From positions 1-43,512 of the forward strand of contig JAFSFT010000067.1 of assembly GCA_017435045.1 (NCBI GenBank): a stretch of 43,512 nt of DNA, in the 5' to 3' direction. Numbering within the stretch: the stretch's first letter is position 1; each line of letters starts with the position of its first letter. The notes beneath the pieces are model-generated. The model was not told the DNA's origin. It did not search any database and was given only the letters and a program-made list of their open reading frames with translations. This document shows, one piece after another, positions 24,245 through 32,384 of the stretch. The position numbers were made by a program, and so were the translations under genes. The DNA comes from Oscillospiraceae bacterium (lineage in GTDB: Bacteria > Bacillota > Clostridia > Oscillospirales > Ruminococcaceae).

Positions 24245-24410
24245 TAAGAAAAGAGGTGCTGCGGCAGATATTATCGGGCAGAGGGGGAGCGCCCTGTGCT
24301 TTTCGTAACAGCGATGGGAACCCGTGTTCCGGGGTGAGAGGATACCAGTAAGTGTCGACCGCACAGGATTTATTAAAATCCTGCTACAGTTTTAAATACG
24401 AAAAGAGGAA
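24245..24410 (+). other. Third structured leader element, class not recognised
   Basis: Between the second terminator and thiW lies a GC-rich stretch with its own structure. CCTGTGC (24293-24299) pairs with GCACAGG (24361-24367) and encloses GGAAC/GTTCC (24317-24330) and the purine-rich GGGGTGAGAGGATACCAGTA. The 3' arm overlaps a competing perfect 8-bp hairpin, CAGGATTT/AAATCCTG (24364-24383). In addition CTTTTCGTA (24299-24307) is complementary to TACGAAAAG (24397-24405), which touches the thiW ribosome site. It lacks TPP riboswitch marks. It could be a further riboswitch, for example for a thiamin precursor, but I cannot match it to a known class. Confidence 0.5.
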
Positions 24411-24416
24411 AAACAA

Positions 24417-25145
24417 ATGAATAAAACAAAACAGACTTTGAAAATGACAGTGCTTGCTATGCTTATTGCCCTTGGCGTTGTGATTTCGCCATTTTTAAGG
24501 GTAGAGGGAATGTGTCCGATGGCACATTTTATCAATATTGTATGCTCTGTGCTTATGGGGCCGTGGTACTCGCTGCTGTGTGCAACACTTATCGGTATTA
24601 TCCGCATGCTCACAATGGGTATTCCGCCAATTGCACTTACAGGTGCGGTTTTCGGTGCTTTTCTGTCGGGCGTATTCTATCGTGCGTCTAAAGGCAATAT
24701 TCTTTTTGCAGTTGTAGGCGAAGTAATCGGCACAGGTATCATCGGTGCAGTTGCCTCCTATCCTGTAATGTCAATACTGTGGGGCAAAGAGGGCCTTGGC
24801 TGGATGTTCTATGTGCCAAGCTTTATCTGCGGCACACTTATCGGCGGCAGTATTGCTCTGGTATTTCTCAAAAAGCTGTCTGCAAACGGAATGCTTAAAA
24901 AATTTCAGCTTATGCTTACAGATAAAAGTTTTGACGACAGAACAGGTATCATAAGCAACACAGCCTGCATTGCGGCAGTAGGGGCAATTCTCTATGTGGT
25001 AATAGAAATCCCAACAGGCATTTTTAACCTTTCATCTCCCGTATGGCACTATGTTTCAAAGGGCTGTATAGCGGTTTCAGTTGTTGCGGCGGCAGTATAT
25101 TTTGTGATGAATAAATTTAAAAAGGCAGACGAAAATGAATGTTAA
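24417..25145 (+). CDS. thiW: ThiW, substrate-binding (S) component of an ECF thiazole transporter
   Basis: The 242-residue membrane protein begins LKMTVLAMLIALGVVISPFL and has the ThiW marks GMCPMAHFINIVCSVLMGPW and MLTMGIPPIALTGAVFGAFLSG. ThiW proteins capture hydroxyethylthiazole and work with a shared ECF energising module (not in this window). Usual length is about 160-170 residues; here about 75 extra residues follow, with two more hydrophobic spans (ISNTACIAAVGAILYVVIEI and GCIAVSVVAAAVYFVMNKF). It is the first gene of the salvage operon and overlaps thiM by 11 bases. GAGGA lies seven bases ahead of the ATG. Confidence 0.92.
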   Translation: MNKTKQTLKMTVLAMLIALGVVISPFLRVEGMCPMAHFINIVCSVLMGPWYSLLCATLIGIIRMLTMGIPPIALTGAVFGAFLSGVFYRASKGNILFAVVGEVIGTGIIGAVASYPVMSILWGKEGLGWMFYVPSFICGTLIGGSIALVFLKKLSANGMLKKFQLMLTDKSFDDRTGIISNTACIAAVGAILYVVIEIPTGIFNLSSPVWHYVSKGCIAVSVVAAAVYFVMNKFKKADENEC

Positions 25146-25953
25146 CGATATAAACAGAATAAGAAAAAAGGTGCGAGACAGCAGACCGCTTATCCACTGT
25201 ATAACAAACCCGATATCAATCAACCAGTGTGCAAATGCGGTGCTGGCGGTGGGGGCAAGCCCTATTATGGCAGAGCATCCGCAGGAAGCAGCCGAGATAA
25301 CGCAGACGGCAAAGGCTGTTATGTTAAATATCGGCAATATAACTGATGTCCGTATGCAATCCATAATGATATCTGCAAAAACAGCGGCAGAAAAAGGGAT
25401 ACCTTTTGTTATAGATACGGTAGGAGCGTGCTGTTCTGATATGCGAAGAAAGTATGTTGAAAATCTTTTATCGCAGTGTACACCGTCAGTTATAAAGGGC
25501 AATTACTCCGAGATTATGGCAGTTAACAGCTGTTCCTACAGTCTGGCAGGGGTGGATGCTGATGGGACTATTGATATTAACAGCATTACAGCTGCTGCAG
25601 TCAGTTTGGCAGAAAAGCACAGCACTGTGGTGCTGGCAAGCGGAAAGACCGATATTGTAACCGATGGTAAAAAAGTTATATATGTGTACAATGGCACAGA
25701 ACAGCTTGCACAGGTAACAGGCACGGGTTGTATGCAGGGGGCACTGTGTGCTGCGTATCTGTCTGCTGCAGTGGATGCTGTGGCTGCGGCAGTGACTGCC
25801 TGTGCAGTGTTTGGAATATGCGGACAGCTTGCCCATACAGCAAAGGGCAGCGGCAGCTTTATGGTAAATCTTATGGATGCTCTTTCTGCTTTGACAGAGG
25901 ACGAGGTTGAAAATCTATTAAAAATCGAGGTAAACAAAATTGAAAAAACCTGA
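25135..25953 (+). CDS. thiM: Hydroxyethylthiazole kinase (ThiM)
   Basis: The 272-residue cytoplasmic enzyme phosphorylates hydroxyethylthiazole with ATP. Family marks are RPLIHCITNPISINQCANAV near the start, GASPIMAEHPQEA, ALMLN-like KAVMLNIGNI, VIKGNYSEIMA, and the C-terminal anion hole TGTGCMQGALCAAY with the catalytic cysteine. It receives the thiazole imported by ThiW and feeds ThiE. The ATG lies inside the end of thiW. Confidence 0.96.
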   Translation: MNVNDINRIRKKVRDSRPLIHCITNPISINQCANAVLAVGASPIMAEHPQEAAEITQTAKAVMLNIGNITDVRMQSIMISAKTAAEKGIPFVIDTVGACCSDMRRKYVENLLSQCTPSVIKGNYSEIMAVNSCSYSLAGVDADGTIDINSITAAAVSLAEKHSTVVLASGKTDIVTDGKKVIYVYNGTEQLAQVTGTGCMQGALCAAYLSAAVDAVAAAVTACAVFGICGQLAHTAKGSGSFMVNLMDALSALTEDEVENLLKIEVNKIEKT

Positions 25954-26569
25954 TACCACACTTTATTTTATAACAGACAGCACAAATATGTGTGAAGATG
26001 AATTTCTTTACAGGACAGAACAGGCACTTAAAGGCGGTGTAACTCTGCTGCAGATACGGGAAAAAGACAGAACAACAAGGGAATATATCCATCTGGCGTC
26101 AAAGGTGCACGAAATTGCAAAAAAATATAATGTGCCGCTTATAGTGGACGACCGTATAGATGTGGCAATGGCAATTGATGCCGAGGGCGTGCATCTTGGC
26201 CAAAGTGACATGCCGGTTGATATTGCCCGCAGGATTCTCGGCAAGGATAAAATTATCGGAGCAACTGCAAAAACAGTAGAGCAGGCTGTGGAAGCGTACA
26301 AAAACGGTGCAGATAATCTTGGGGTGGGGGCAATATATCCCACTACTACAAAGGTCAAAACCGTGCTTACATCGGTGGATACCTTAAAGGATATCTGTAA
26401 AGCTGTACCAATTCCTGTAAATGCAATAGGCGGTCTTAACAAGGATAATATAGACGTGCTGAAAGGCACGGGAATATCGGGTGTGTGTGTTGTGTCTGCA
26501 ATTATGAAGGCAGAAAATCCACAGACGGCAGCAGAACAGATAAAACAGCGTTTTATCTGTCTGGGATAA
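25940..26569 (+). CDS. thiE: Thiamine-phosphate synthase (ThiE)
   Basis: The 209-residue enzyme joins HMP pyrophosphate and thiazole phosphate to thiamin phosphate. Marks are TLLQIREKDRTTREY, PLIVDDRIDVAMAIDAEGVHLGQSD, GATAKTVEQA, VGAIYPTTTK and NAIGGLN. It starts with TTG at 25940, 14 bases before the thiM stop, supported by GAGG nine bases ahead. The reading frame runs straight into the domain, so no better start exists. Confidence 0.96.
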   Translation: MKKPDTTLYFITDSTNMCEDEFLYRTEQALKGGVTLLQIREKDRTTREYIHLASKVHEIAKKYNVPLIVDDRIDVAMAIDAEGVHLGQSDMPVDIARRILGKDKIIGATAKTVEQAVEAYKNGADNLGVGAIYPTTTKVKTVLTSVDTLKDICKAVPIPVNAIGGLNKDNIDVLKGTGISGVCVVSAIMKAENPQTAAEQIKQRFICLG

Positions 26570-26649
26570 TTTGTTTACAAGCGGCAGGTCGGGGGCACCA
26601 CTTTCTGTCGCTCAATAAAAATAATGTGAACAGAAAAGGAGAAAAAACT

Positions 26650-27456
26650 ATGAAAAAAGCATTATCAATCGCTGGCAGTGACTGCAGCGGAGGCGCCGGA
26701 ATTCAGGCAGACATCAAGACCATGACAATGAATGGGGTATATGCAATGAGTGTGCTGACTGCACTTACGGCACAGAACACCACCGGGGTTTCGGCAATTA
26801 TGGAGGTAACACCGGAATTTTTACAGCAGCAGCTTGATGCTGTGTTTGAGGATATCTTTCCGGATGCTGTAAAAATCGGTATGGTTTCTTCTGCACCGCT
26901 AATCGGGGTTATTGCAGACAGGCTTAAGCATTACAACGCAAAAAACATAGTGGTGGACCCTGTTATGGTGGCAACAAGCGGATCGGCACTTATAAAAAAT
27001 GATGCAGTTGAAGTGATGACACAGAAACTGCTGCCGCTGGCCACATTGGTTACGCCAAATATTCCCGAGGCAGAGGTACTTTCGGGAACAGTTATACATA
27101 CAAAAGAGGATATGCTTGCGGCGGCAAAGCTTATAGGGGATAAAAGCGGTATATCTGTTCTGCTCAAGGGCGGTCACAGTATAAACGATGCAAATGACCT
27201 GCTGTATACTGACGGAAAATTTGTGTGGTTCGAGGGCAGAAGAGTTGATAATCCCAATACTCATGGTACAGGCTGTACACTTTCCTCTGCAATAGCATCA
27301 AATCTTGCAAAAGGCTTTACACTTGAAGAGTCGGTTAAACGTTCCAAGGACTATATTTCGGGGGCTTTGGGGGCTATGCTGGACATTGGCAGGGGTTCAG
27401 GTCCTCTTATGCACAATTTTAATCTTGCGGGTGAATTTGCAAAGAAGGTGCTGTAA
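26650..27456 (+). CDS. thiD: Hydroxymethylpyrimidine / phosphomethylpyrimidine kinase (ThiD)
   Basis: The 268-residue ribokinase-fold enzyme phosphorylates HMP twice to the pyrophosphate used by ThiE. It starts KKALSIAGSDCSGGAGIQAD, continues with NGVYAMSVLTALTAQNT, VVDPVMVATSG and LVTPNIPEAE, and ends in NTHGTGCTLSSAIASNLA. AAGGAG precedes the ATG at 26650; a longer open frame upstream overlaps thiE and has no ribosome site. The 80-base gap from thiE contains a GCGGCAG/CTGTCGC hairpin. Confidence 0.96.
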   Translation: MKKALSIAGSDCSGGAGIQADIKTMTMNGVYAMSVLTALTAQNTTGVSAIMEVTPEFLQQQLDAVFEDIFPDAVKIGMVSSAPLIGVIADRLKHYNAKNIVVDPVMVATSGSALIKNDAVEVMTQKLLPLATLVTPNIPEAEVLSGTVIHTKEDMLAAAKLIGDKSGISVLLKGGHSINDANDLLYTDGKFVWFEGRRVDNPNTHGTGCTLSSAIASNLAKGFTLEESVKRSKDYISGALGAMLDIGRGSGPLMHNFNLAGEFAKKVL

Positions 27457-27457
27457 A

Positions 27458-28633
27458 ATGACAGAGAGAAGAACATCAGTTTTTGAAAACGGACTTATAT
27501 GGTTTGGTGCAGCAGTATCAATTGCCGAAATTATTACAGGTACATATTTTGCACCGCTTGGCTTTGAAAAGGCACTTGCAGCAATAATAACAGGACATAT
27601 CATTGGCTGTGCAATGCTGTTTATGGCGGGGCTTATCGGAGTCAAGGTGCGAAAAAGTTCCATGGAAACAGCAAAGATGACCTTTGGACACAAAGGTGGT
27701 GTGCTGTTTTCTGTACTTAATATTGTGCAGCTTGTCGGCTGGACAGCCATTATGATATACGACGGCGCTGTGGCGGCAAACGGCGTGTGGAATATAGGAA
27801 ACTGGATATGGGCTGTTATTATCGGCACTCTTATCATAACGTGGATTGTCATAGGTGTTGAAAATCTTGGCAGGGTAAACACAGTGGCCATGGCGGCACT
27901 GTTTGTTCTTACAATTGTTCTCAGCTTTGTTATTTTCGGAAGCACATCTGTGCAGAATATAAGCGGTGAGGGTATGTCTTTTGGTGCGGCGGTAGAACTT
28001 TCCGTTGCGATGCCGCTTTCATGGCTTCCGCTTATCAGCGACTATACAAGATGTGCAAAGGAACCTGTAAAGGCAACAGCGGCAAGTGCCGTTGTTTATG
28101 GTGCTGTAAGCTGCTGGATGTATATAATAGGTATGGGGGCGGCTGTGTTTACTGCAGAATACGATATTGCACAGATTATGCTTAAAGCAGGTCTTGGCAT
28201 TGCAGGCCTTGTGATAGTTGTTTTCTCAACCGTTACCACAACATTTCTGGATGCATATTCTGCAGGCATATCCAGTGAAGCTATAAGTGGAAAAATCAAC
28301 GGAAAAACAGTTGCAGCAGCAGTTACAGTTACAGGTATTGCGGGGGCAATATTCCTGCCATTGACAGATATCACAGACTTCCTTTATTTTATAGGCTCTG
28401 TTTTTGCACCTATGATAGCTGTGCAGATTGCAGATTTTTTTGTTCTTAAAAACAGAGAAAATACCAAGGCTTTTAACATTGCAAATCTTGCAGCATGGCT
28501 TGCAGGCTTTATCATATACAGACTGCTTATGAATGTTGATATTGCTGTGGGCAACACGCTGCCGGATATGATAATTACAGTTATAATCTGTGTTCTTCTG
28601 AATAAATTGTTGTGTAAAAAATCAGATAAATAA
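27458..28633 (+). CDS. cytX: CytX, putative hydroxymethylpyrimidine transporter (NCS1 family)
   Basis: The 391-residue protein has about 11-12 membrane spans and belongs to the NCS1 family. CytX marks include ENGLIWFGAAVSIAEIITGT at the start, GLIGVKVRKSSMETAKMTFG, and MPLSWLPLISDYTRCAKEP. By established comparative genomics CytX imports HMP, the pyrimidine half of thiamin, and is repressed by TPP. Here it starts one base after the thiD stop, with AAGAAGG inside thiD as ribosome site. Together with ThiW the operon imports both halves of thiamin. Confidence 0.93.
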   Translation: MTERRTSVFENGLIWFGAAVSIAEIITGTYFAPLGFEKALAAIITGHIIGCAMLFMAGLIGVKVRKSSMETAKMTFGHKGGVLFSVLNIVQLVGWTAIMIYDGAVAANGVWNIGNWIWAVIIGTLIITWIVIGVENLGRVNTVAMAALFVLTIVLSFVIFGSTSVQNISGEGMSFGAAVELSVAMPLSWLPLISDYTRCAKEPVKATAASAVVYGAVSCWMYIIGMGAAVFTAEYDIAQIMLKAGLGIAGLVIVVFSTVTTTFLDAYSAGISSEAISGKINGKTVAAAVTVTGIAGAIFLPLTDITDFLYFIGSVFAPMIAVQIADFFVLKNRENTKAFNIANLAAWLAGFIIYRLLMNVDIAVGNTLPDMIITVIICVLLNKLLCKKSDK

Positions 28634-28637
28634 TATG

Positions 28638-28675
28638 AAAAGACAGAATCTGTATGCTGCAGGTTCTGTCTTTTA
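28638..28675 (+). terminator. Terminator of the thiamin operon
   Basis: AAAAGACAGAA (28638-28648) and TTCTGTCTTTT (28664-28674) form a perfect 11-bp stem that encloses a second small helix. Confidence 0.75.
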
Positions 28676-28752
28676 GGCTTTTTGGAGCATATATGGAATG
28701 TGAACATATAATGAAAAATCATTTTATGCATACGGTCTGAAAGGAACAGTCG

Positions 28753-28781
28753 TTGACAAAAAAATTCCTTGATGTTACGAT
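28753..28781 (+). promoter_or_regulatory. Possible promoter of the proC-like genes
   Basis: TTGACA (28753-28758) and TACGAT (28776-28781) are 17 bases apart. Further on, GTACG(C)TTTTT and AAAAACGTAC (28810-28836) form an inverted repeat around six bases, a possible operator in the 110-base leader. Confidence 0.4.
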
Positions 28782-28891
28782 TAACAGGTAAGGATTTATA
28801 CAGTAAACAGTACGCTTTTTGACATGAAAAACGTACGTCTGCATTTTATATTCTATGTATTTTATATAAAGTTTTCAGAGAGGTAAACAGA

Positions 28892-29695
28892 ATGAAATTA
28901 GGTTTTATCGGATGCAGCAATATTACAAAGGCTATGATGAGAAGCTTTATCAGCCACAATGCTGTAGAGGCAAAGGACATTATCGCATCAGACCACGATA
29001 AATATAACCTTTTAAGGGTAAAAGAGGATTACGGCGTGGTTACAACCGATTCCAGAAAAGAGGTTGTAAACAACTGCGACATCATCATCCTTGCAGAAAG
29101 GGCACAGTATTATTACAGTGTGGCACACGACATCAGAAAGGTTATCAGACCTGAGCAGATACTTATCAGCACAGCACCGAATATGCCGATTACAGCGGTG
29201 GAAGAACGGTTTGGCGATGATGTAAAGATTATCCGTGCCAAACCAAACACACCTGCAATTGTGGGCGAAAGCATGACAGGTATATGCCATAACGACCTTG
29301 TAACACACGAGGAATTTGTGGAGGTATGCAACCTTATGCGCTGCTTTGGCGTGGTTGAAGAAGTACCTGAAAACCTTATGGACGTTGTTATTGCGGTAAG
29401 CAGTTCGTCCCCTGCATACGTATTTATGTTTATTGAGGCTATGGCAGACGCAGCATCTGCAGACGGCATGCCCCGTGCACAGGCCTATGAATTTGCGGCA
29501 CAGGCAGTTCTGGGCAGTGCAAAGATGATTCTGGAAACAGGCAAGCACCCTGGCGAGCTTAAGGATATGGTTTGTTCTCCGGGCGGCACAACCCTGGAGG
29601 CTATCCGTGTACTGGAGGCTCACGGTCTGCGAGGCAGTGTTTTTGAGGCAGTAAAAGCCTGTGCGGCACACTGCAAAAAGGTAACAGACAAGTAA
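28892..29695 (+). CDS. Divergent pyrroline-5-carboxylate reductase-like protein (first of two tandem copies)
   Basis: The 267-residue protein is a sister of the next gene. The C-terminal dimerisation domain is well kept (AVSSSSPAYVFMFIEAMADA, then ADGMPRAQAYEFAAQAVLGS and GTTLEAIRVLE). The N-terminal dinucleotide-binding domain is altered: the usual GxGNMAxAM loop reads GCSNITKAM, AVKP reads AERA, IAAG reads TAPN, and RTMPNTP reads RAKPNTP. The enzyme reduces pyrroline-5-carboxylate to proline with NAD(P)H, so these changes may alter cofactor or substrate, or leave a regulatory subunit. The frame is fully open with a good AGAGG, so it is not a simple pseudogene. Confidence 0.82.
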   Translation: MKLGFIGCSNITKAMMRSFISHNAVEAKDIIASDHDKYNLLRVKEDYGVVTTDSRKEVVNNCDIIILAERAQYYYSVAHDIRKVIRPEQILISTAPNMPITAVEERFGDDVKIIRAKPNTPAIVGESMTGICHNDLVTHEEFVEVCNLMRCFGVVEEVPENLMDVVIAVSSSSPAYVFMFIEAMADAASADGMPRAQAYEFAAQAVLGSAKMILETGKHPGELKDMVCSPGGTTLEAIRVLEAHGLRGSVFEAVKACAAHCKKVTDK

Positions 29696-29729
29696 TCATC
29701 GACAGGCAAGTATATACAGAGGTGTTATT

Positions 29730-30524
29730 ATGAAATTAGGATTTATTGGCTGTGGCAATATGGCACAGGCTATGATTAAGGGTATTGTTTTTAACGGAAT
29801 AATGGACAGCAACGATATTATCGCATCCGACGCATACAGACCGGGGCTTGAAAAGGCACAGCAGATGTATGGTATTAAAATTGCACAAACCAACGCAGAG
29901 GTTGTGGAAAATGCAGATGTTATTGTTCTTGCAGTTAAGCCATATATGTATGCGGAACTGGCAGCAGAACTTAAAAGTATGATAAAGGAAAATCATGTTA
30001 TCCTTACCATTGCAGCGGGCAAAACTCTTGCATGGATGGCAGAGCAGTTTGGCGACAATGTAAAGGTTGTGCGCACAATGCCAAACACACCGTCCATGGT
30101 TGGCGAGGGTATGACAGGCGTGTGCAAAAACAAGCTGGTTACACAGGCAGAGTTTGACGAAATCTGTGCAGTGCTCCGCGGCTTTGGCAGGGTAGGCGTT
30201 GTATCGGAAGACCTTATGGACGTTGTTACTGCAGTAAGCAGCTCGTCCCCTGCATATATTTTTATGTTTATTGAAGCTATGGCAGATGCCGCATCTGCAG
30301 ACGGTATGCCACGCGACCAGGCATATGGTTTTGCGGCACAGGCTGTTATGGGCAGTGCAAAGATGATTCTGGAAACAGGCAAGCATCCGGGAGAACTTAA
30401 GGATATGGTTTGCTATCCGGGCGGCACAACTCTGGAGGCTGTGCGTGTTCTGGAGGACCACAAGCTGCGCAGCAGCGTGTTTGAGGCTATGAAAGCCTGT
30501 GTGGCACACGCAAAAAAGATGTAA
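29730..30524 (+). CDS. proC: Pyrroline-5-carboxylate reductase (ProC)
   Basis: The 264-residue cytoplasmic enzyme carries out the last step of proline synthesis. All family marks are intact: GFIGCGNMAQAMIKG, VLAVKPYMY, LTIAAGKTL, VVRTMPNTPSMVGEGMTG, and the signature VSSSSPAYIFMFIEAMADA followed by PGGTTLEAVRVLE. It starts 34 bases after the divergent copy with AGAGG ahead, and the two share long identical stretches in the C-terminal half, which points to a tandem duplication followed by uneven divergence. Confidence 0.96.
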   Translation: MKLGFIGCGNMAQAMIKGIVFNGIMDSNDIIASDAYRPGLEKAQQMYGIKIAQTNAEVVENADVIVLAVKPYMYAELAAELKSMIKENHVILTIAAGKTLAWMAEQFGDNVKVVRTMPNTPSMVGEGMTGVCKNKLVTQAEFDEICAVLRGFGRVGVVSEDLMDVVTAVSSSSPAYIFMFIEAMADAASADGMPRDQAYGFAAQAVMGSAKMILETGKHPGELKDMVCYPGGTTLEAVRVLEDHKLRSSVFEAMKACVAHAKKM

Positions 30525-30553
30525 TGTGAAAAATACAGTACAGGGGAGACGGT

Positions 30554-31063
30554 ATGGACAGAATGATTTATTGTCAGCGTAATATCCCAAAGGAAAAATG
30601 GCGGTATGGTCTGCGTTCCAGTGCGGCGACGGGCTGCGGATGGATTGCAGTATATAATGCACTTTGCATTATGGGCTACCGACCGGATGCGGAAAAAATT
30701 ATCAGATTTTTTGAAAAGCAGATACCTGTTTTTAACGGGAATACGGGTACATTTATCCTTTCGCCTGCAATGTTTTTTAAAAAGCTGGGCTTTGCAGTTG
30801 ATGTAACTGTAAATATGGGTAAATTTGATGAGGCGGCAAAGTCGCACAATGTCAGCATACTGTACTTCTGGTGGCGCAATGGTTTTAAGATAGGTGCACA
30901 CTTTGTTGCGGTAAAACACACACCAAAAGGCTTTGTGGGCTATAATACCTACAAAAATTCCAAAGGTCCCGATTTTTACGGAAAAAGTCTGGAAGAATTT
31001 ATCAGAAAGCACAGGTATTTCGGTACAGTGCTCATATCCGTCAACAACAGAAAACAGATATAA
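30554..31063 (+). CDS. C39-like cysteine peptidase family protein, cytoplasmic
   Basis: The 169-residue protein has the order of a papain/C39-type active site: C28 in ATGCGWIAVYNAL, H116 in GAHFVAVKH and N131 in GYNTYKN. The cysteine opens a helix, as in papain folds. No signal peptide or membrane span is seen, so it would act inside the cell. Bacteriocin-processing C39 domains are fused to ABC exporters, which is not so here. It follows proC by 29 bases and may be co-transcribed. Target unknown; it could also be an inactive relative. Confidence 0.68.
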   Translation: MDRMIYCQRNIPKEKWRYGLRSSAATGCGWIAVYNALCIMGYRPDAEKIIRFFEKQIPVFNGNTGTFILSPAMFFKKLGFAVDVTVNMGKFDEAAKSHNVSILYFWWRNGFKIGAHFVAVKHTPKGFVGYNTYKNSKGPDFYGKSLEEFIRKHRYFGTVLISVNNRKQI

Positions 31064-31071
31064 AAGTCAAA

Positions 31072-31113
31072 ACCACGTATTATGGTGTTACGCATAATAC
31101 GTGGTCTTTTTTT
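31072..31113. terminator. Terminator between the peptidase-like gene and hydF
   Basis: A perfect 13-bp stem (31072-31084 with 31093-31105) around eight bases is followed by a run of seven T. Confidence 0.88.
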
Positions 31114-31158
31114 GCAATATTTTGTTGTCTGCAATAAACTGCTGCTGTTTATACAGCT

Positions 31159-32352
31159 TTACAGCATATCGGCAAGATTTGGAAAAACCGCAACACTGCG
31201 TTTAAGTATGCCCTGCATAAAAGCAATTGCAGTGCCGTAGTTTGTCATTGGTATAAGCTGGTCGCCTGCACATTTCATGCGGTACAGTACCTCGCGGGAG
31301 GGCAGCATACAGCCGCCGCAGAGTATAACCAGTTTGTATCTGGACAAATCTTCGGGAAAACTGTTGCCCGATGAAGTTTCTATTTTTATATCCTTGCCTG
31401 TATATTTTTTAAGCAGTCGGGGCAGTTTTACAGTGCCGATATCCTCGCACTGTCTGTGGTGGGTGCAGCCTTCGGAAATAAGCACGGTGTCGCCGTCCTG
31501 CAGCGAATTGATAGCGGACGCACCGTGAACTGCTGTTTCAAGAAAGCCTTTGTACCTTGCCATAAGGATGGAGAAGGAGGTGAGCGGTATATCCGCAGGT
31601 GTTGCTTCGGCTGCCTTGCCGAAAACCTGACTGTCGGTTATAACCAGTCTTGGCTTTGTGCCAAGTTTTTCCAGAGTCTGTGTAAGTTCCGTATCCTGAC
31701 ATACAACGGCCATTGCGTGATGGTCTATTATGTCACGCACCACCTGCTGCTGCGGCAGAATAAGCCTGCCTTTTGGTGCAGAAGCATCAATAGGACACAC
31801 CAGCACCACAAGGTCGCCTGCGTCTATAAGGTCGCTTACCAGCACAGGTTCAGGATCGTTTGATGCACAAAGGTGTGCAATCTTTTCCTTAAGTTCAAAT
31901 ATTCCATCCCCTGTAACAGCACTTACAGAGAGAATATCGGAGCTTTTTCCTGCCTGTTTCAGGTCGTTTTTGTTGTATACAACAATGTATGGGATGTTTT
32001 TTTCATTGAAAAGGGATACCAGTTCCTTGTCAGTTTCTCTCATCCCCACACTGCCGTCCACAACCAACACCGCTGCGTCGGTTTTGTTCAGCACCTGTTT
32101 TGTACGGCGTACACGCATTTCGCCGAGCTCGCCCTCGTCATCGTAACCAGGGGTATCTATGATAACCACAGGTCCCATAGGCAGCAGCTCCATAGCTTTC
32201 TGCACAGGGTCGGTTGTGGTGCCCTTTGTGTCGGAAACTATGCACAGCTCCTGACCTGTAACGGCATTTACAACGCTGGATTTACCTGCGTTGCGGCAGC
32301 CGAAAAATCCGATGTGCACCCGGTTTGCAGATGGTGTATTACCAAGACTCAT
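31159..32352 (-). CDS. hydF: [FeFe]-hydrogenase maturation GTPase HydF
   Basis: HydF is the scaffold on which the two-iron part of the hydrogenase H-cluster is built before transfer to HydA. The 397-residue protein has an N-terminal GTPase domain with GCRNAGKSS at 18-26, the TTTDPV switch, DTPGYDD and YNKND. The C-terminal cluster-binding domain shows the conserved CTHH and, later, LCGGCMLPSR. Length and motifs fit an intact enzyme. The usual partners HydE and HydG are not encoded in the window; between hydF and the TM1266-type gene there is only an 87-codon frame that seems to hold a HydE start. An AAGGAG precedes the ATG. Confidence 0.95.
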   Translation of the reverse strand: MSLGNTPSANRVHIGFFGCRNAGKSSVVNAVTGQELCIVSDTKGTTTDPVQKAMELLPMGPVVIIDTPGYDDEGELGEMRVRRTKQVLNKTDAAVLVVDGSVGMRETDKELVSLFNEKNIPYIVVYNKNDLKQAGKSSDILSVSAVTGDGIFELKEKIAHLCASNDPEPVLVSDLIDAGDLVVLVCPIDASAPKGRLILPQQQVVRDIIDHHAMAVVCQDTELTQTLEKLGTKPRLVITDSQVFGKAAEATPADIPLTSFSILMARYKGFLETAVHGASAINSLQDGDTVLISEGCTHHRQCEDIGTVKLPRLLKKYTGKDIKIETSSGNSFPEDLSRYKLVILCGGCMLPSREVLYRMKCAGDQLIPMTNYGTAIAFMQGILKRSVAVFPNLADML

Positions 32353-32384
32353 ACTGTCTTCTCCTTGTAAAAAATTTTTGCAGA

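Noticed and set aside
24314-24337. Seven-codon leader peptide frame inside the third thiamin leader
   Set aside because: It lacks a ribosome site at proper distance and its codons show no amino-acid bias linked to thiamin; structure explains the stretch better.
24293-24367. Resemblance of the third thiamin leader to a cobalamin riboswitch (GGGAA...GGTG...ACC)
   Set aside because: The defining B12-box segment (GCCACTG-like) and the 3' closing segment are missing, and the downstream gene is thiW.
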